Below, piece by piece: positions 13,492 to 21,510 of a stretch of DNA of 42,261 nt. The stretch is from assembly GCA_040756995.1 (NCBI GenBank), contig JBFLYK010000055.1:1-42261 (forward strand). Direction: 5' to 3'. The notes beneath the pieces were generated by a model. That model was given only the letters and a program-made list of their open reading frames with translations. It made no database searches and was not told the DNA's origin. The stretch's first letter is position 1, and the number at the start of each line of letters is the position of its first letter. Both the position numbers and the translations under genes were made by a program. Origin of the DNA: BP-133 sp040756995 (GTDB lineage: Bacteria > Actinomycetota > Acidimicrobiia > IMCC26256 > BP-133).

Positions 13492-15435
13492 TCAACCCTG
13501 GGCCACCGCCTCGGGGGTCACGAAGACCATCGAGTGCGGCTTGTAAAATCCGCCGTCCGGGTGGCCGGGCCAGTCCTTGCGGTTGAAGTCGATGCCCAGC
13601 GCGCCGGTCCACTCGTCGCGGAAGGCGTTGTCGTAGCTGAGCGCCCCGGAGACCGGGTCGATGTGCAGCATGTAGCAGCGGTGGTTGCCGTCGTAGCCCG
13701 TCCGGGCGACGAAGTAGTCGCAGAACATCATCCGGGTCGGGGCGCCGCTCGGCGTGTAGTTGTGGTTGTCGAGGGCCCCCCAGTGCGGGCCACCGGTGGT
13801 GTTGTCGTCAACGGTGATGACACCGGCCAGCGTCGGGCAGTCGGCCTCGTCGCCGTGCCCCTGGCCGATCTCCCGTCCGCTGTCGATGCTGCAGTCGACG
13901 GTCCCGTCCTCGGCGCTCTTCACCAGCTTTTCGATGTTGATGACGTAGATCATCTTCGGGGTGCCGTTGTCGTAGGTGTTCGTCGAGCCCGGGTTGCGGC
14001 CTCCGACGGCCCGGAACATGAACCGGTTGTCCCGGCTCACCTGGTGCCAGGCGCCACCGGCGCAGGCGCCGGGTTCGGTGCCCTGGTAGGCCGAGCCCCT
14101 GATGTCCCGGTTGCCGACCTGGACCTCGGCCATGCCGTCGTCCCAGACCTGCTTCCACTGGCTCGAGGAGTCGGGCTGCACGTTGGTGACGTCGGGCAGG
14201 AAGAAGATGCCCCCGCCGCACATCGAGCCCGAGAAGAAGCCCTTGGCGGGCGCGTAGGTCTTGGCCCCCTCCATGATGCCGAGGTTGCCGTGGGCGGGGT
14301 TCGGGGTGTTCTTGACGCTCTTCGGCATGTGGGCCACCGAGATCAGCTTGGGCTGCTCGGGGTTCGTGATGTCCCAGATCCGGGAGGTGGGCCGCAGGGC
14401 GTGCTGCTCCACCGTCTTGATCGGGTCGGTGGCCAGTTCCCGGGCGTCGCCGTAGTCGTTGGTGACCATGCGGCCGAGGTCGGGCCGGGTCTGGATGCCG
14501 TGCGGGTTGCCGCAGGTGCCGGCCGGGCGGGCCTCGATCGGCGTGCAGGGCTCGGGGATGCCGCCGGGGTTGCCGCGGAACACGGCTCCGAACTGGCTGG
14601 CCGGCGTCTCCGACACCTGGACCATCCCCTTCTCCGAGTCGGGCTTGAAGGCCACGACCGAGCCGGGGGATCCGCCGTAGTTGGGGACGTCGGGACCGCC
14701 CATGTAGGTGCCGAGGGCGATGTCGCCGGCGAAGTCGTAGGCGTCGGGAAGGGTGCCCTGGGGGTTCTCTTCGGGCCGGATGACGTTCTTCAGCGTGATG
14801 TTGGGGATGTCGCTGACGTCCCAGATCGTCGTCAGGTCGGTGAACAGGTGACCGGCCACGATCGGCTGGCCGGGCTGCCACTCATACTGCATGTGGTGGG
14901 GTTCGCCCTCCACGCCGAACGGCGGCGGGACCTGCACGAAGTTGACGACCTTGCCGTAGTCCTTGTTCGGCGTGCCGTCGACGTTGCTGCGCCGCACGTC
15001 GACCACCACCATGGCGTCGAGACCGGCCAGCCACTGCTTGGTTCCGACGTTGAGCAGGCCGGTGGGGCTGATCGACCCCTGGTTCACGAACCGCATCCAG
15101 TCGTTGCCGCTCATGTCGCCGATGTTGTTCTTGCCGGCCCACACCACGGCGTACTCCGGCTTGCTGCCGGGAGCGGCGCTGGCTCCGGCGGCCTTGAACT
15201 GACTGATCGCCAGGTCGCGGGCGGCGAGTGTGCCCGGCACGAGGTTCTGCCTGACCGACGGCACGTCGTGGATGTCGTTGATGGCATCGACCCGCTCCTG
15301 CGAGATCTTCAGCGCCTTCTCGACGGAATCAGGCCCTGCGCCGGCGGTCGAGGCGCCCTGATAGATGCCGAGGAGCGACAGCGCCCCCGCGATGACGACC
15401 GCGGCGCGGGCGCGCCCGCGTCGAAATCTGTTCAC
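13492..15435 (-). CDS. Secreted SBP56/methanethiol-oxidase family protein, copy B
   Basis: 647-aa paralogue of the gene at 8993-10930. It shares almost the whole mature sequence, including EGEPHHMQYEW, GNPHGIQ, GTEPGACAGGAWHQVSRDNRF and the C-terminal FYKPHSMVFVTPEAV. Differences concentrate in the signal peptide and the first 90 residues (VVIAGALSLLGIYQGAS here), plus a few loop positions. The conserved histidines and cysteines seen in copy A are all kept, so both copies look functional. GTG start at 15435 behind an ideal AGGAGG six bases upstream, a stronger ribosome-binding site than copy A has. The upstream flank does not resemble that of copy A, so each is likely under its own promoter. 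Role as for copy A: exported propeller enzyme, copper-dependent methanethiol oxidation by family analogy. Confidence 0.85.
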   Translation of the reverse strand: MNRFRRGRARAAVVIAGALSLLGIYQGASTAGAGPDSVEKALKISQERVDAINDIHDVPSVRQNLVPGTLAARDLAISQFKAAGASAAPGSKPEYAVVWAGKNNIGDMSGNDWMRFVNQGSISPTGLLNVGTKQWLAGLDAMVVVDVRRSNVDGTPNKDYGKVVNFVQVPPPFGVEGEPHHMQYEWQPGQPIVAGHLFTDLTTIWDVSDIPNITLKNVIRPEENPQGTLPDAYDFAGDIALGTYMGGPDVPNYGGSPGSVVAFKPDSEKGMVQVSETPASQFGAVFRGNPGGIPEPCTPIEARPAGTCGNPHGIQTRPDLGRMVTNDYGDARELATDPIKTVEQHALRPTSRIWDITNPEQPKLISVAHMPKSVKNTPNPAHGNLGIMEGAKTYAPAKGFFSGSMCGGGIFFLPDVTNVQPDSSSQWKQVWDDGMAEVQVGNRDIRGSAYQGTEPGACAGGAWHQVSRDNRFMFRAVGGRNPGSTNTYDNGTPKMIYVINIEKLVKSAEDGTVDCSIDSGREIGQGHGDEADCPTLAGVITVDDNTTGGPHWGALDNHNYTPSGAPTRMMFCDYFVARTGYDGNHRCYMLHIDPVSGALSYDNAFRDEWTGALGIDFNRKDWPGHPDGGFYKPHSMVFVTPEAVAQG

Positions 15436-15563
15436 GACTCCTCCTATGGTGCATACGCTGCCGACCCGGGCGCAGGTGGACGCGCCAAGCCGGCACTACG
15501 GCGATGGACGGTGCGACGGCGTTGCGATGTTCCGGCCGGCTCAAAATCCGACCTTGTTGATCA

Positions 15564-15569
15564 TATTAT
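15564..15569 (+). promoter_or_regulatory. -10 box of a probably leaderless transcript
   Basis: TATTAT lies six bases before the A of the ATG at 15576, which is where transcription would start. There is no ribosome-binding site before that ATG, as expected for a leaderless mRNA. No clear -35 is seen. Confidence 0.5.
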
Positions 15570-15575
15570 TCGGCA

Positions 15576-16859
15576 ATGGGAAGAAGGGTGTCAACCGCAC
15601 CTCAACCGCCCGAATCTCCGCAGGCTGAGCCGGCCTGGTGGCGCCGGCCGCCGGCCGCCATCGCCGCCGCCGGCATCGTCGGCGCCATCGTCCTCACGCT
15701 GGTCCTGACCGCCGGGCGCGCCGGAGAGGACAATGCCGACACCGCCGGCGGCACAACGTCGTCGACGACGGCGGCCTCCCGTGCCGCCGGCCCTGAGACC
15801 ACCGGCGGCGGGGCCCCGTCCGGGTCGGCGACCCCGTCGGACGCGACCGGTCCCGGCGCGGCGGGCGGGACCAGCGGTGCGGCGGGCGGGGGAATCACCG
15901 CCACCACCCGACCCGCCGGAACGGCCGGCGGTCCGGGCACGATCGCCTTCGCCAGCCGCCGGTTCGGGGCCCCGGGCATCTTCGTGGTGGCCGGGGATGG
16001 CACGGGCGAGAAGCGACTGACCCCGGTCCAGGGCGAGTACTTCACGCCGGTCTGGTCGCCGGACGGGAAGCGCATCGCCTTCGCCAGCCGGCGGGTGGAC
16101 AACACCGACGTCTACGTCATCGATGCCGACGGCAGCAACGAGAAGCGCCTCACCACCCATCCCGGCAACGACTTCGACCCGGCCTGGTCGCCCGACGGGC
16201 GGCGCATCGCCTTCACGCGCCAGCCGGATGCGAAACCGGCCTCCGACGTCTACGTGGTCGACGCCGGTGGCGGTGGGGAGCGGCCGCTGGCCTCGACCGA
16301 CGACAACGAGTTCGGCCCCGTCTGGTCACCCGACGGCGGGCGGATCGCCTACACCCGGGCCGGGGCCGGAGCGGCGATCTGGGTGGTGGGCCCCGACGGC
16401 GGCCGCCCCCGGGCGCTCGTGGAGTCGGCCGGCCACAATCTGACGCCGGCCTGGTCGCCGGACGGGAGCCGTATCGCCTTCGTCAGCAACCGCAACGGGA
16501 ACTCCGATGTCTTCGTGGCCTCCGCCGACGGGTCGGGCGTCCGGGCGCTGACTTCCGATCCGGGCGAGGACCTCGCTCCGGCCTGGTCGCCGGACGGGCG
16601 CCGGCTGGCTTACATCAGCGCCCGCAACGCCGATCGGGACGTCCGTGTGGTGGACGGCGACGGCCGCAACGACCGGGCCGTGGCCGCCAACCGCAGCGAG
16701 GAGGCCACGCCGGTCTGGTCGCCGGACGGTGTCCGTATCGCCTTCGTCTCGGACCGGGACGGGCTGCGCCAGCTCTACTCGGTGGCGGCGGACGGCTCCG
16801 GACTGCGGACGTTGACCGTCGGCGGGGGGCCCAACTTCGATCCCCGCTGGAAGCCCTGA
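15576..16859 (+). CDS. Membrane-anchored PD40 (TolB-type) beta-propeller
   Basis: 427-aa protein with one N-terminal membrane segment (IAAAGIVGAIVLTLVLTAG, about residues 25-44) and a Ser/Thr/Gly-rich linker to about residue 115. It then has repeated PD40 blocks of the form PVWSPDGKRIAFASRR. The WSPDG motif occurs six times and a seventh blade ends PRWKP. This predicts an extracytoplasmic TolB-like propeller of about seven blades, probably a protein- or peptide-binding scaffold. Start ATG 15576 is chosen because a -10 box is placed exactly for a leaderless transcript. It is divergent from SBP56 copy B, sharing a 140-bp promoter region. A strong hairpin follows the stop. Confidence 0.82.
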   Translation: MGRRVSTAPQPPESPQAEPAWWRRPPAAIAAAGIVGAIVLTLVLTAGRAGEDNADTAGGTTSSTTAASRAAGPETTGGGAPSGSATPSDATGPGAAGGTSGAAGGGITATTRPAGTAGGPGTIAFASRRFGAPGIFVVAGDGTGEKRLTPVQGEYFTPVWSPDGKRIAFASRRVDNTDVYVIDADGSNEKRLTTHPGNDFDPAWSPDGRRIAFTRQPDAKPASDVYVVDAGGGGERPLASTDDNEFGPVWSPDGGRIAYTRAGAGAAIWVVGPDGGRPRALVESAGHNLTPAWSPDGSRIAFVSNRNGNSDVFVASADGSGVRALTSDPGEDLAPAWSPDGRRLAYISARNADRDVRVVDGDGRNDRAVAANRSEEATPVWSPDGVRIAFVSDRDGLRQLYSVAADGSGLRTLTVGGGPNFDPRWKP

Positions 16860-16867
16860 AGACGCGA

Positions 16868-16903
16868 CAACGCCGGGTGGAGGGGGGAGTCCACCCGGCG
16901 TTG
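16868..16903. terminator. Strong hairpin between convergent genes
   Basis: CAACGCCGGGTGGA (16868-16881) pairs perfectly with TCCACCCGGCGTTG (16890-16903) around an 8-base loop. It starts 8 bases after the PD40 stop and ends 27 bases before the stop of the convergent LARTG gene, so it can serve both. No T-run, as often in GC-rich actinobacteria. Confidence 0.75.
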
Positions 16904-16930
16904 CCTGCTCAGCGGCTGAAGCCGTGCCGC

Positions 16931-17767
16931 TCAGCCGCCCAGCAGCTTGCGGCCCAGGGCGAAGAGCCGCCCGGAGCCGAACAGGGCCGTCCCGAGGAGG
17001 CCGAGGGCCCCCACGCCGGCGCCGGTGCGGGCCAGAGCGCCGGGGCTGCCCACGGTCTGGTCCACGATGCCACCCGAACCCGACGCCGAAGCCGAGGCCG
17101 GACGGGCCGAGGCCGACGTCGTGGTCGTCGTGGCCGGCGCGGGCGCGGCGGCGCTGGCCCGGACGGAGGACGACGAGACGTTGGCTCGGGCGGTCGTCGG
17201 GACGGAGCCGGCGGCGGTGGCACTCACGGCGGCGCTGCCGGGAGCGGCCGGGGCCGCCGTGGCGGCGGCGTTGACGTCGACCGCCGGGACGTCGATGCCC
17301 AGGCTGGAGACGTCGATGCCGGGAGCGATGGCGTTGACGAGGACGTCGACGCCGGCGGCCGAGAGGCCGAGGCCCGTCCCGTCGGCGGCGGTGGCGCAGC
17401 TGATCGTCAGGGGCGCGGTGGCGTCCACCTGGCCGGTCAGAGAGCCGAGCAGCGGCAGCGACCCCAGTGAGTCGGTCAGGGCCGGCAGCGACACCTGCAG
17501 GTTCAGGTCGCTCCCGGCTGGGCTGGCGGCGACGGTGATGCCCTGCTCCGAGGCCAGCGTCGAGGCGGCGGCGTCGCCGAGCTCGCCGGCCTCCGTGCAG
17601 GCCTGGTTGACGAGGGCCAGCGTCTGGTTGATCGCGTTGGTCGCGTCGGCCGAGATCTCGGCGTTCGCCTGCGCCCCATCGGCGGCACCCGCCGGGGCGG
17701 CGCTGAAGAGACCGAAGGCCAGCAGGCCAGCGCCGAGAGCGGCGATCCGAGTGGTGCGTCGAGTCAT
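16931..17767 (-). CDS. Exported protein with LARTG sortase signal
   Basis: 278-aa secreted protein. ATG 17767 follows GGGAGGA; a signal peptide ending SAAPAGA is cleaved near residue 28. The mature part has an Asn/Ala-rich helix region, two cysteines (QACTEAG and ISCATAADG) that may pair, and a long Ala/Ser/Thr low-complexity stalk. The C-terminus reads GALARTGAGVGALGLLGTALF and ends RKLLGG. LARTG followed by a hydrophobic segment and basic tail matches the LAxTG signal used by class E sortases of actinobacteria, so the protein is probably attached to peptidoglycan. No sortase gene is in this window. An in-frame extension to 17884 is rejected: it lacks a signal and overlaps the leader. Confidence 0.75.
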   Translation of the reverse strand: MTRRTTRIAALGAGLLAFGLFSAAPAGAADGAQANAEISADATNAINQTLALVNQACTEAGELGDAAASTLASEQGITVAASPAGSDLNLQVSLPALTDSLGSLPLLGSLTGQVDATAPLTISCATAADGTGLGLSAAGVDVLVNAIAPGIDVSSLGIDVPAVDVNAAATAAPAAPGSAAVSATAAGSVPTTARANVSSSSVRASAAAPAPATTTTTSASARPASASASGSGGIVDQTVGSPGALARTGAGVGALGLLGTALFGSGRLFALGRKLLGG

Positions 17768-17906
17768 GTGTTCGTCCTCCCGTTCTCGCGGGTCCGCATC
17801 GACCCGTTGCCCCTTCACGTTCCCGGGCGCATGAAGAGGTGGTGAGGGCGGGATGAAAAGTTCTTCAGGGTCTGAATCGGGCATTGGGGATGCCCGCCCG
17901 CCGGCG

Positions 17907-18569
17907 CTACGGGCCGCCGACCGTCCCCCAGACGAAGTACTCGCCGGCGAGGTCCCGGCGGTCCACCTCGAGGCCCGGGACCAGCTCCGCCAGGTGGCTC
18001 CACGGCTGCGAGAAGCCCTCGAAGGTGGTCACGTAGTCGCTGGTCACGTACCAGACGAGGAGGTTCATGGCCGGTGCCCACCAGGGCGCCCACATCGGCC
18101 CGACGGCGGCCACCCGTCCGCCGGGCCGGAGGTGGCCGACCACCGCCTCGAGCGCCGGCCGGGACCGCAGGACGTCGTGGGTGAAGCAGAACAGGGCGGC
18201 GTCCAGGCGGTCGTAGGGACGCAGCTGCTCCTCGGCCAGACCCAGCCGCAGATCGACGTTCTCCCAGCCGGCGCGGGCCACCCGCTCGCTGGCCCGGCCC
18301 AGCATGTCGATGCAGGGCTCGATGCCCACCAGCCGGCCGGACGGGCCGATCCGCTCCTCGATGGCGGCGAAGCACAGGCCCGTCCCGCAGCCCACGTCGA
18401 CGACCGTGTCGCCGGGCCGCAGGTCGAGCAGCGAGACGACCCGGGCCCGGTCGGATCCGGCCCAGTCGGTCTGGACGTCGTACGTTTCGGCGTGGCGGGC
18501 GTAGAGGGCGCGGGCGGCGTCGGGGTCAGGCTTTCCTCGCGCCGTCGGCGGCGTCGGCGTGCCGGCCAT
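17907..18569 (-). CDS. Class I SAM-dependent methyltransferase
   Basis: 220-aa cytoplasmic methyltransferase. Motif I VVDVGCGTG binds S-adenosylmethionine; LVGIEPCIDML is the acidic loop after strand 2; HLRPGGRVAAVGP is the post-IV strand. The N-terminus ARALYARHAETYDVQTDW is typical of the ubiquinone/menaquinone UbiE-like group with small-molecule acceptors, but the acceptor is not identifiable. Near the C-terminus a hydrophobic Trp-rich part (MWAPWWAPAMNLLVWYVTSDY) may bind a lipid-like substrate. ATG 18569 is preferred over GTG 18575 because GGGGAAGGG sits at better spacing. It is divergent from the hydrolase at 18655. Confidence 0.85.
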   Translation of the reverse strand: MAGTPTPPTARGKPDPDAARALYARHAETYDVQTDWAGSDRARVVSLLDLRPGDTVVDVGCGTGLCFAAIEERIGPSGRLVGIEPCIDMLGRASERVARAGWENVDLRLGLAEEQLRPYDRLDAALFCFTHDVLRSRPALEAVVGHLRPGGRVAAVGPMWAPWWAPAMNLLVWYVTSDYVTTFEGFSQPWSHLAELVPGLEVDRRDLAGEYFVWGTVGGP

Positions 18570-18654
18570 ACCCACACCCTTCCCCAGATATGGATAGCTG
18601 ACCGCTTACCCTGGGTACTCCTGGAACAACTTCCCCGAAGAGAACGCCGATCCT

Positions 18655-19737
18655 ATGCCTGTCTATGACGAAGCGGCACCGCGGCTCTGGCCCGGCGCGG
18701 TGCGGGCGGCACCTTACACGGTGCCGCTGCAGCGGCTGCGGTCGCACTCGCTCCGCCTGTCCGACGGCCACCGTATCGGCGTCACGGTCGGGGGCCGGGG
18801 CATCCCGCTGGTGGTGGCCCACGGCTACTCCTTCGCCGGCGGCCTGTACGTGCAGTCGCTGTCCCGGCTGGCGTCCATGGGGTTCCGGGTGTTGGCCGTC
18901 GACCTCGCCGGCCACGGCAGCACCGCCGGGCTCGGCGTCTCGGGCTGGGGCATCACCGCCTACCGCCGGTTCCTGGCCCGGGTGCTCGACGAGCTCGGGG
19001 TCGGCCGGGCCGTGTTCTGCGGTCACTCGCTGGGTGGGCGCCTCCTGACTGAGCTGGCCGCCGCCGAACCGCAGCGGGCCATCGCGTTGCTGCTGGTCGA
19101 CGCCGCGGTCGGTGAGGCGTGGGACGACCTCGCTTCGTTCGCCTGCTGGAATCCCGCCCTCCTCGGTGTGGTCGGCGCCACGTTGGCCGCCGACACGCTC
19201 CAGACGATGTTCATGACCGGCGACCAGGGGCTGAAGCTCCAGGGGCTGGCCCTGCCCCAGGCGGTGGCCAACGCCTTCGCCCCCTGGCGGCTGGTGGCGC
19301 CGGCGCTGTCGGTGCTCCTGTGTGCCCGCAGCTCCCTCACGCTGGCCCGGCTCAGGGAGCAGCGGCTGCCGGTGTTCGTCCTCCACGGCGAGCGGGACCA
19401 GGTCGTGCCGGTGGCCGCCGCCCGCGACGCCGCCACCCGGGCCGGCGGTGAGCTGGTCCTGGTCCACGGCGCGGCCCACTCCTGGCTGCTCGAGGACCCA
19501 GAGACGCTGCGGTCGATCGTGGCCGAGCTGCTCGCGGACGGGTTGGGCGACGCCTGCCTGCGGGCCATCACCGACGCCGGCCTCGATCCGGCCTCGGTCA
19601 GCCTCACCGAGATGGAGGAGGCGTTCTACACCCCGGACTCGCTGGCGCTCCGCCTCGGCCCGGTGGCCCGCCGGGAGGAGATCCGCCCGAGCCAGCAACC
19701 GCGTTTCAGCTGGACGAGAGCGTCACGAGTCGCCTGA
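18655..19737 (+). CDS. Alpha/beta hydrolase with C-terminal extension
   Basis: 360-aa serine hydrolase. The triad is visible: S125 in GHSLGG, D248 in HGERDQVVP and H275 in GAAHSW; AHGY near residue 55 is the oxyanion region. Residues 300-360 form an extra tail (FYTPDSLALRLGPVARREE) not needed for the fold. Substrate unknown; esterase or lipase-like action is a family-level guess. ATG 18655; the 85-bp divergent promoter region before it contains the 11-bp palindrome TACCCTGGGTA at 18607-18617. Its 3' end overlaps the converging hydrolase gene at 19706 by 32 bp. Confidence 0.84.
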   Translation: MPVYDEAAPRLWPGAVRAAPYTVPLQRLRSHSLRLSDGHRIGVTVGGRGIPLVVAHGYSFAGGLYVQSLSRLASMGFRVLAVDLAGHGSTAGLGVSGWGITAYRRFLARVLDELGVGRAVFCGHSLGGRLLTELAAAEPQRAIALLLVDAAVGEAWDDLASFACWNPALLGVVGATLAADTLQTMFMTGDQGLKLQGLALPQAVANAFAPWRLVAPALSVLLCARSSLTLARLREQRLPVFVLHGERDQVVPVAAARDAATRAGGELVLVHGAAHSWLLEDPETLRSIVAELLADGLGDACLRAITDAGLDPASVSLTEMEEAFYTPDSLALRLGPVARREEIRPSQQPRFSWTRASRVA

Positions 19738-20635
19738 TCTCGGCGGCCACCACGCCGGCCGGCCGGGCCCCGAGCAGGATGAAGTAGTGGTTGGTGTCGG
19801 GGACCTCGCTCACCGTCAGGTGCGGCAGGAGCGTCTGGACCTCGGCGATGACCTCGGCCGGCAGCAGCGGCCGGTCCTCGTTCTGGAGACCGCGGCGGGC
19901 CCACAGGAGCGTGCACGGCTCGGACAGGGAGAGGAGCGCCTTGCGGGCGCTGTCGCCGTCGAGGAGGTCCCGGCCGTCGGCCCGCACGGCGTCCTCCGAG
20001 ACCCGTGACCGGTGGACGGTGTCGCCGTCCGGCCCGGTCTCGGGCGGACCGAGGTCGTAGTCGATGAAGTCGACGATGTCGTCGGTCCATGCTTCGCCGG
20101 CGAAGGCGGGGTGGACCCGCCAGAAGTCCCGGTAGGCCTCGGCCGACGGGAAGGTCATCTGGAGCCGGGCCAGGCTGGGGCCGAGGACCAGGCCCAGGAG
20201 CACGTCGGGATCGACGTCGGGCGGGACCGGCAGCGGAAGCCCGCCGTCGACGAGGAGGGCGGCGCTCAGCCGCTCGGGGGCGTTGGTGGCGAAGCGGGTG
20301 GCGACGTAACCGCCCATCGAGTGCCCGGCGACCACCGCCCGGGAGCAGCCGACGTGGTCGAGCACGGCGACGAGGTCCTCGACGTGGGCCGCCATGCCGA
20401 ACGGCCCGCCCAGCCCGGCACTCTGTCCCCGGCCCCGGAGGTCGGGGGCCAGCAGGGTGACGGTCTCGCCGAGGTGGCGGGCGACCGGTGCCCAGGTCCG
20501 GTGTGAGCCGGTGATGCCGTGGGCCGCCAGCACCACCGGAACCCCCGGTGTGCCCGGCGCCGCCCCCGCCACGCCCACATGCAGCGTGCCGCCGGAAACC
20601 GGTACGGAAAGAGAAGAAGCAAACGGCTGGGCCAT
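19706..20635 (-). CDS. Alpha/beta hydrolase
   Basis: 309-aa serine hydrolase of the epoxide-hydrolase/haloperoxidase-like branch. AAHGITGSHRTW provides the oxyanion region, APDLRGRGQS follows strand 4, S106 lies in the nucleophile elbow GHSMGG and H283 in PDTNHYF is the base. A cap region of about residues 135-225 is rich in aspartate (PPDVDPDVL, DDIVDFIDYD). Substrate unknown. It is not closely related to the convergent hydrolase at 18655: loops and cap differ. Probably co-transcribed with the small ORF just upstream (33 bp away). Confidence 0.85.
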   Translation of the reverse strand: MAQPFASSLSVPVSGGTLHVGVAGAAPGTPGVPVVLAAHGITGSHRTWAPVARHLGETVTLLAPDLRGRGQSAGLGGPFGMAAHVEDLVAVLDHVGCSRAVVAGHSMGGYVATRFATNAPERLSAALLVDGGLPLPVPPDVDPDVLLGLVLGPSLARLQMTFPSAEAYRDFWRVHPAFAGEAWTDDIVDFIDYDLGPPETGPDGDTVHRSRVSEDAVRADGRDLLDGDSARKALLSLSEPCTLLWARRGLQNEDRPLLPAEVIAEVQTLLPHLTVSEVPDTNHYFILLGARPAGVVAAEIRRLVTLSSS

Positions 20636-20667
20636 GGGCCCAGCCTGTCACAAGGTGAAGCGGTGGC

Positions 20668-20823
20668 TCAGGCGCGGCGCTCGATGATGCTGCGGCGCAC
20701 GGCCATCTGGGTGGCCGGGGTCGACAGCTCGAGGTTCTCGACGGCGAGGTCGGCCACGACCGCCTGGCCGAGCTCGGTGCGAAGGGTCTCGTCGTGCAGG
20801 ATCTGGAAGAAGCTCTCGCGCAT
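20668..20823 (-). CDS. Small hypothetical protein, 51 aa
   Basis: Short open frame with ATG at 20823 and GGAGAG six bases upstream. The product begins MRESFFQILHDETLRTELGQ and ends RRSIIERRA; it looks mostly helical and is charged, without membrane segments or cysteines. It fills the space between rdgB and the hydrolase on the same strand. I do not recognise a family. The clear ribosome-binding site and normal amino-acid make-up favour a real gene, but chance cannot be excluded. Confidence 0.5.
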   Translation of the reverse strand: MRESFFQILHDETLRTELGQAVVADLAVENLELSTPATQMAVRRSIIERRA

Positions 20824-20909
20824 CCCCGTCTCTCCGATGCTTTGCGGGCGGGTGCCTCGCCGCCCCCGGGCATGGTTTCGGACGGAACTGCCGCCGACTT
20901 GAGGCCCTC

Positions 20910-21503
20910 TTAGCGCAGCTTGGCCAGTTCCGCGGCGAGCGCCCGGAACGCCCGTCCCCGGTGGGAAAGGGCGTGTTTCTCCGCCGGGGTGAGCTCGGCG
21001 AACGTCCGCCCGTCACCCTCCGCCGGCACGAAGACCGGGTCGTAGCCGAAGCCGCCGTCGCCGCGGGGCTCGGTGGCGATGACGCCGTCGACCGCCCCGG
21101 TGGCGGCCACCTCCCGGCCGTCGGGCCAGCGGACGAGGGCCACCGTCTCGAACCGGGCGGTGCGGCGCTCGGGCGGGACGCCGGCCAGCTCGGCGAGGAG
21201 CTTGGCCACGTTGTCGGCGTAGGTGGCTCCTTCGCCGGCGAAGCGGGCCGAGAACACGCCGGGGGCGCCGTCGAGGGCGTCGACCAGCAGGCCGGTGTCG
21301 TCGGCCACGGCCGGCTCTCCGGTGGCGTCGGCGATGGCCGCCGCTTTCAGGCGGGCGTTCTCGATGAGCGTGGTGCCGGTCTCCTCGACGTCGGGCACCT
21401 CCGGCGGTCGGGGGGCGAGGACGAGGCCGGGCACGGCGGCGGTGAGGATGGCCGAGATCTCGGCCGCCTTGTCGCGGTTGGCGGAGGCGAGGACGAACTT
21501 CAC
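20910..21503 (-). CDS. rdgB: Non-canonical purine NTP pyrophosphatase (RdgB/HAM1)
   Basis: 197-aa house-cleaning enzyme that hydrolyses dITP, XTP and ITP to monophosphates and keeps deaminated purines out of DNA and RNA. Family motifs: SANRDKAAEI near the N-terminus (substrate phosphate contact), EETGTTLIENARLKA, the catalytic acidic motif ADDTGL, GGFGYDPVF and SHRGRA near the C-terminus. GTG start at 21503, eight bases after the rph stop. Last gene of the tight minus-strand train that begins at 28878; the rph-rdgB pairing is conserved in many bacteria. Confidence 0.95.
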   Translation of the reverse strand: MKFVLASANRDKAAEISAILTAAVPGLVLAPRPPEVPDVEETGTTLIENARLKAAAIADATGEPAVADDTGLLVDALDGAPGVFSARFAGEGATYADNVAKLLAELAGVPPERRTARFETVALVRWPDGREVAATGAVDGVIATEPRGDGGFGYDPVFVPAEGDGRTFAELTPAEKHALSHRGRAFRALAAELAKLR

Positions 21504-21510
21504 GACGGGA

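Noticed and set aside
13459..15708. 749-codon plus-strand open frame opposite SBP56 copy B (and a similar one at 9032-10801 opposite copy A)
   Set aside because: They mirror the duplicated SBP56 genes, have Val/Asp/Gly/Arg-biased composition without any domain, and arise from GC-rich third positions.
17767..17884. N-terminal extension of the LARTG protein to 17884
   Set aside because: The ATG at 17767 has a good ribosome-binding site and starts a proper signal peptide; the extension has neither.
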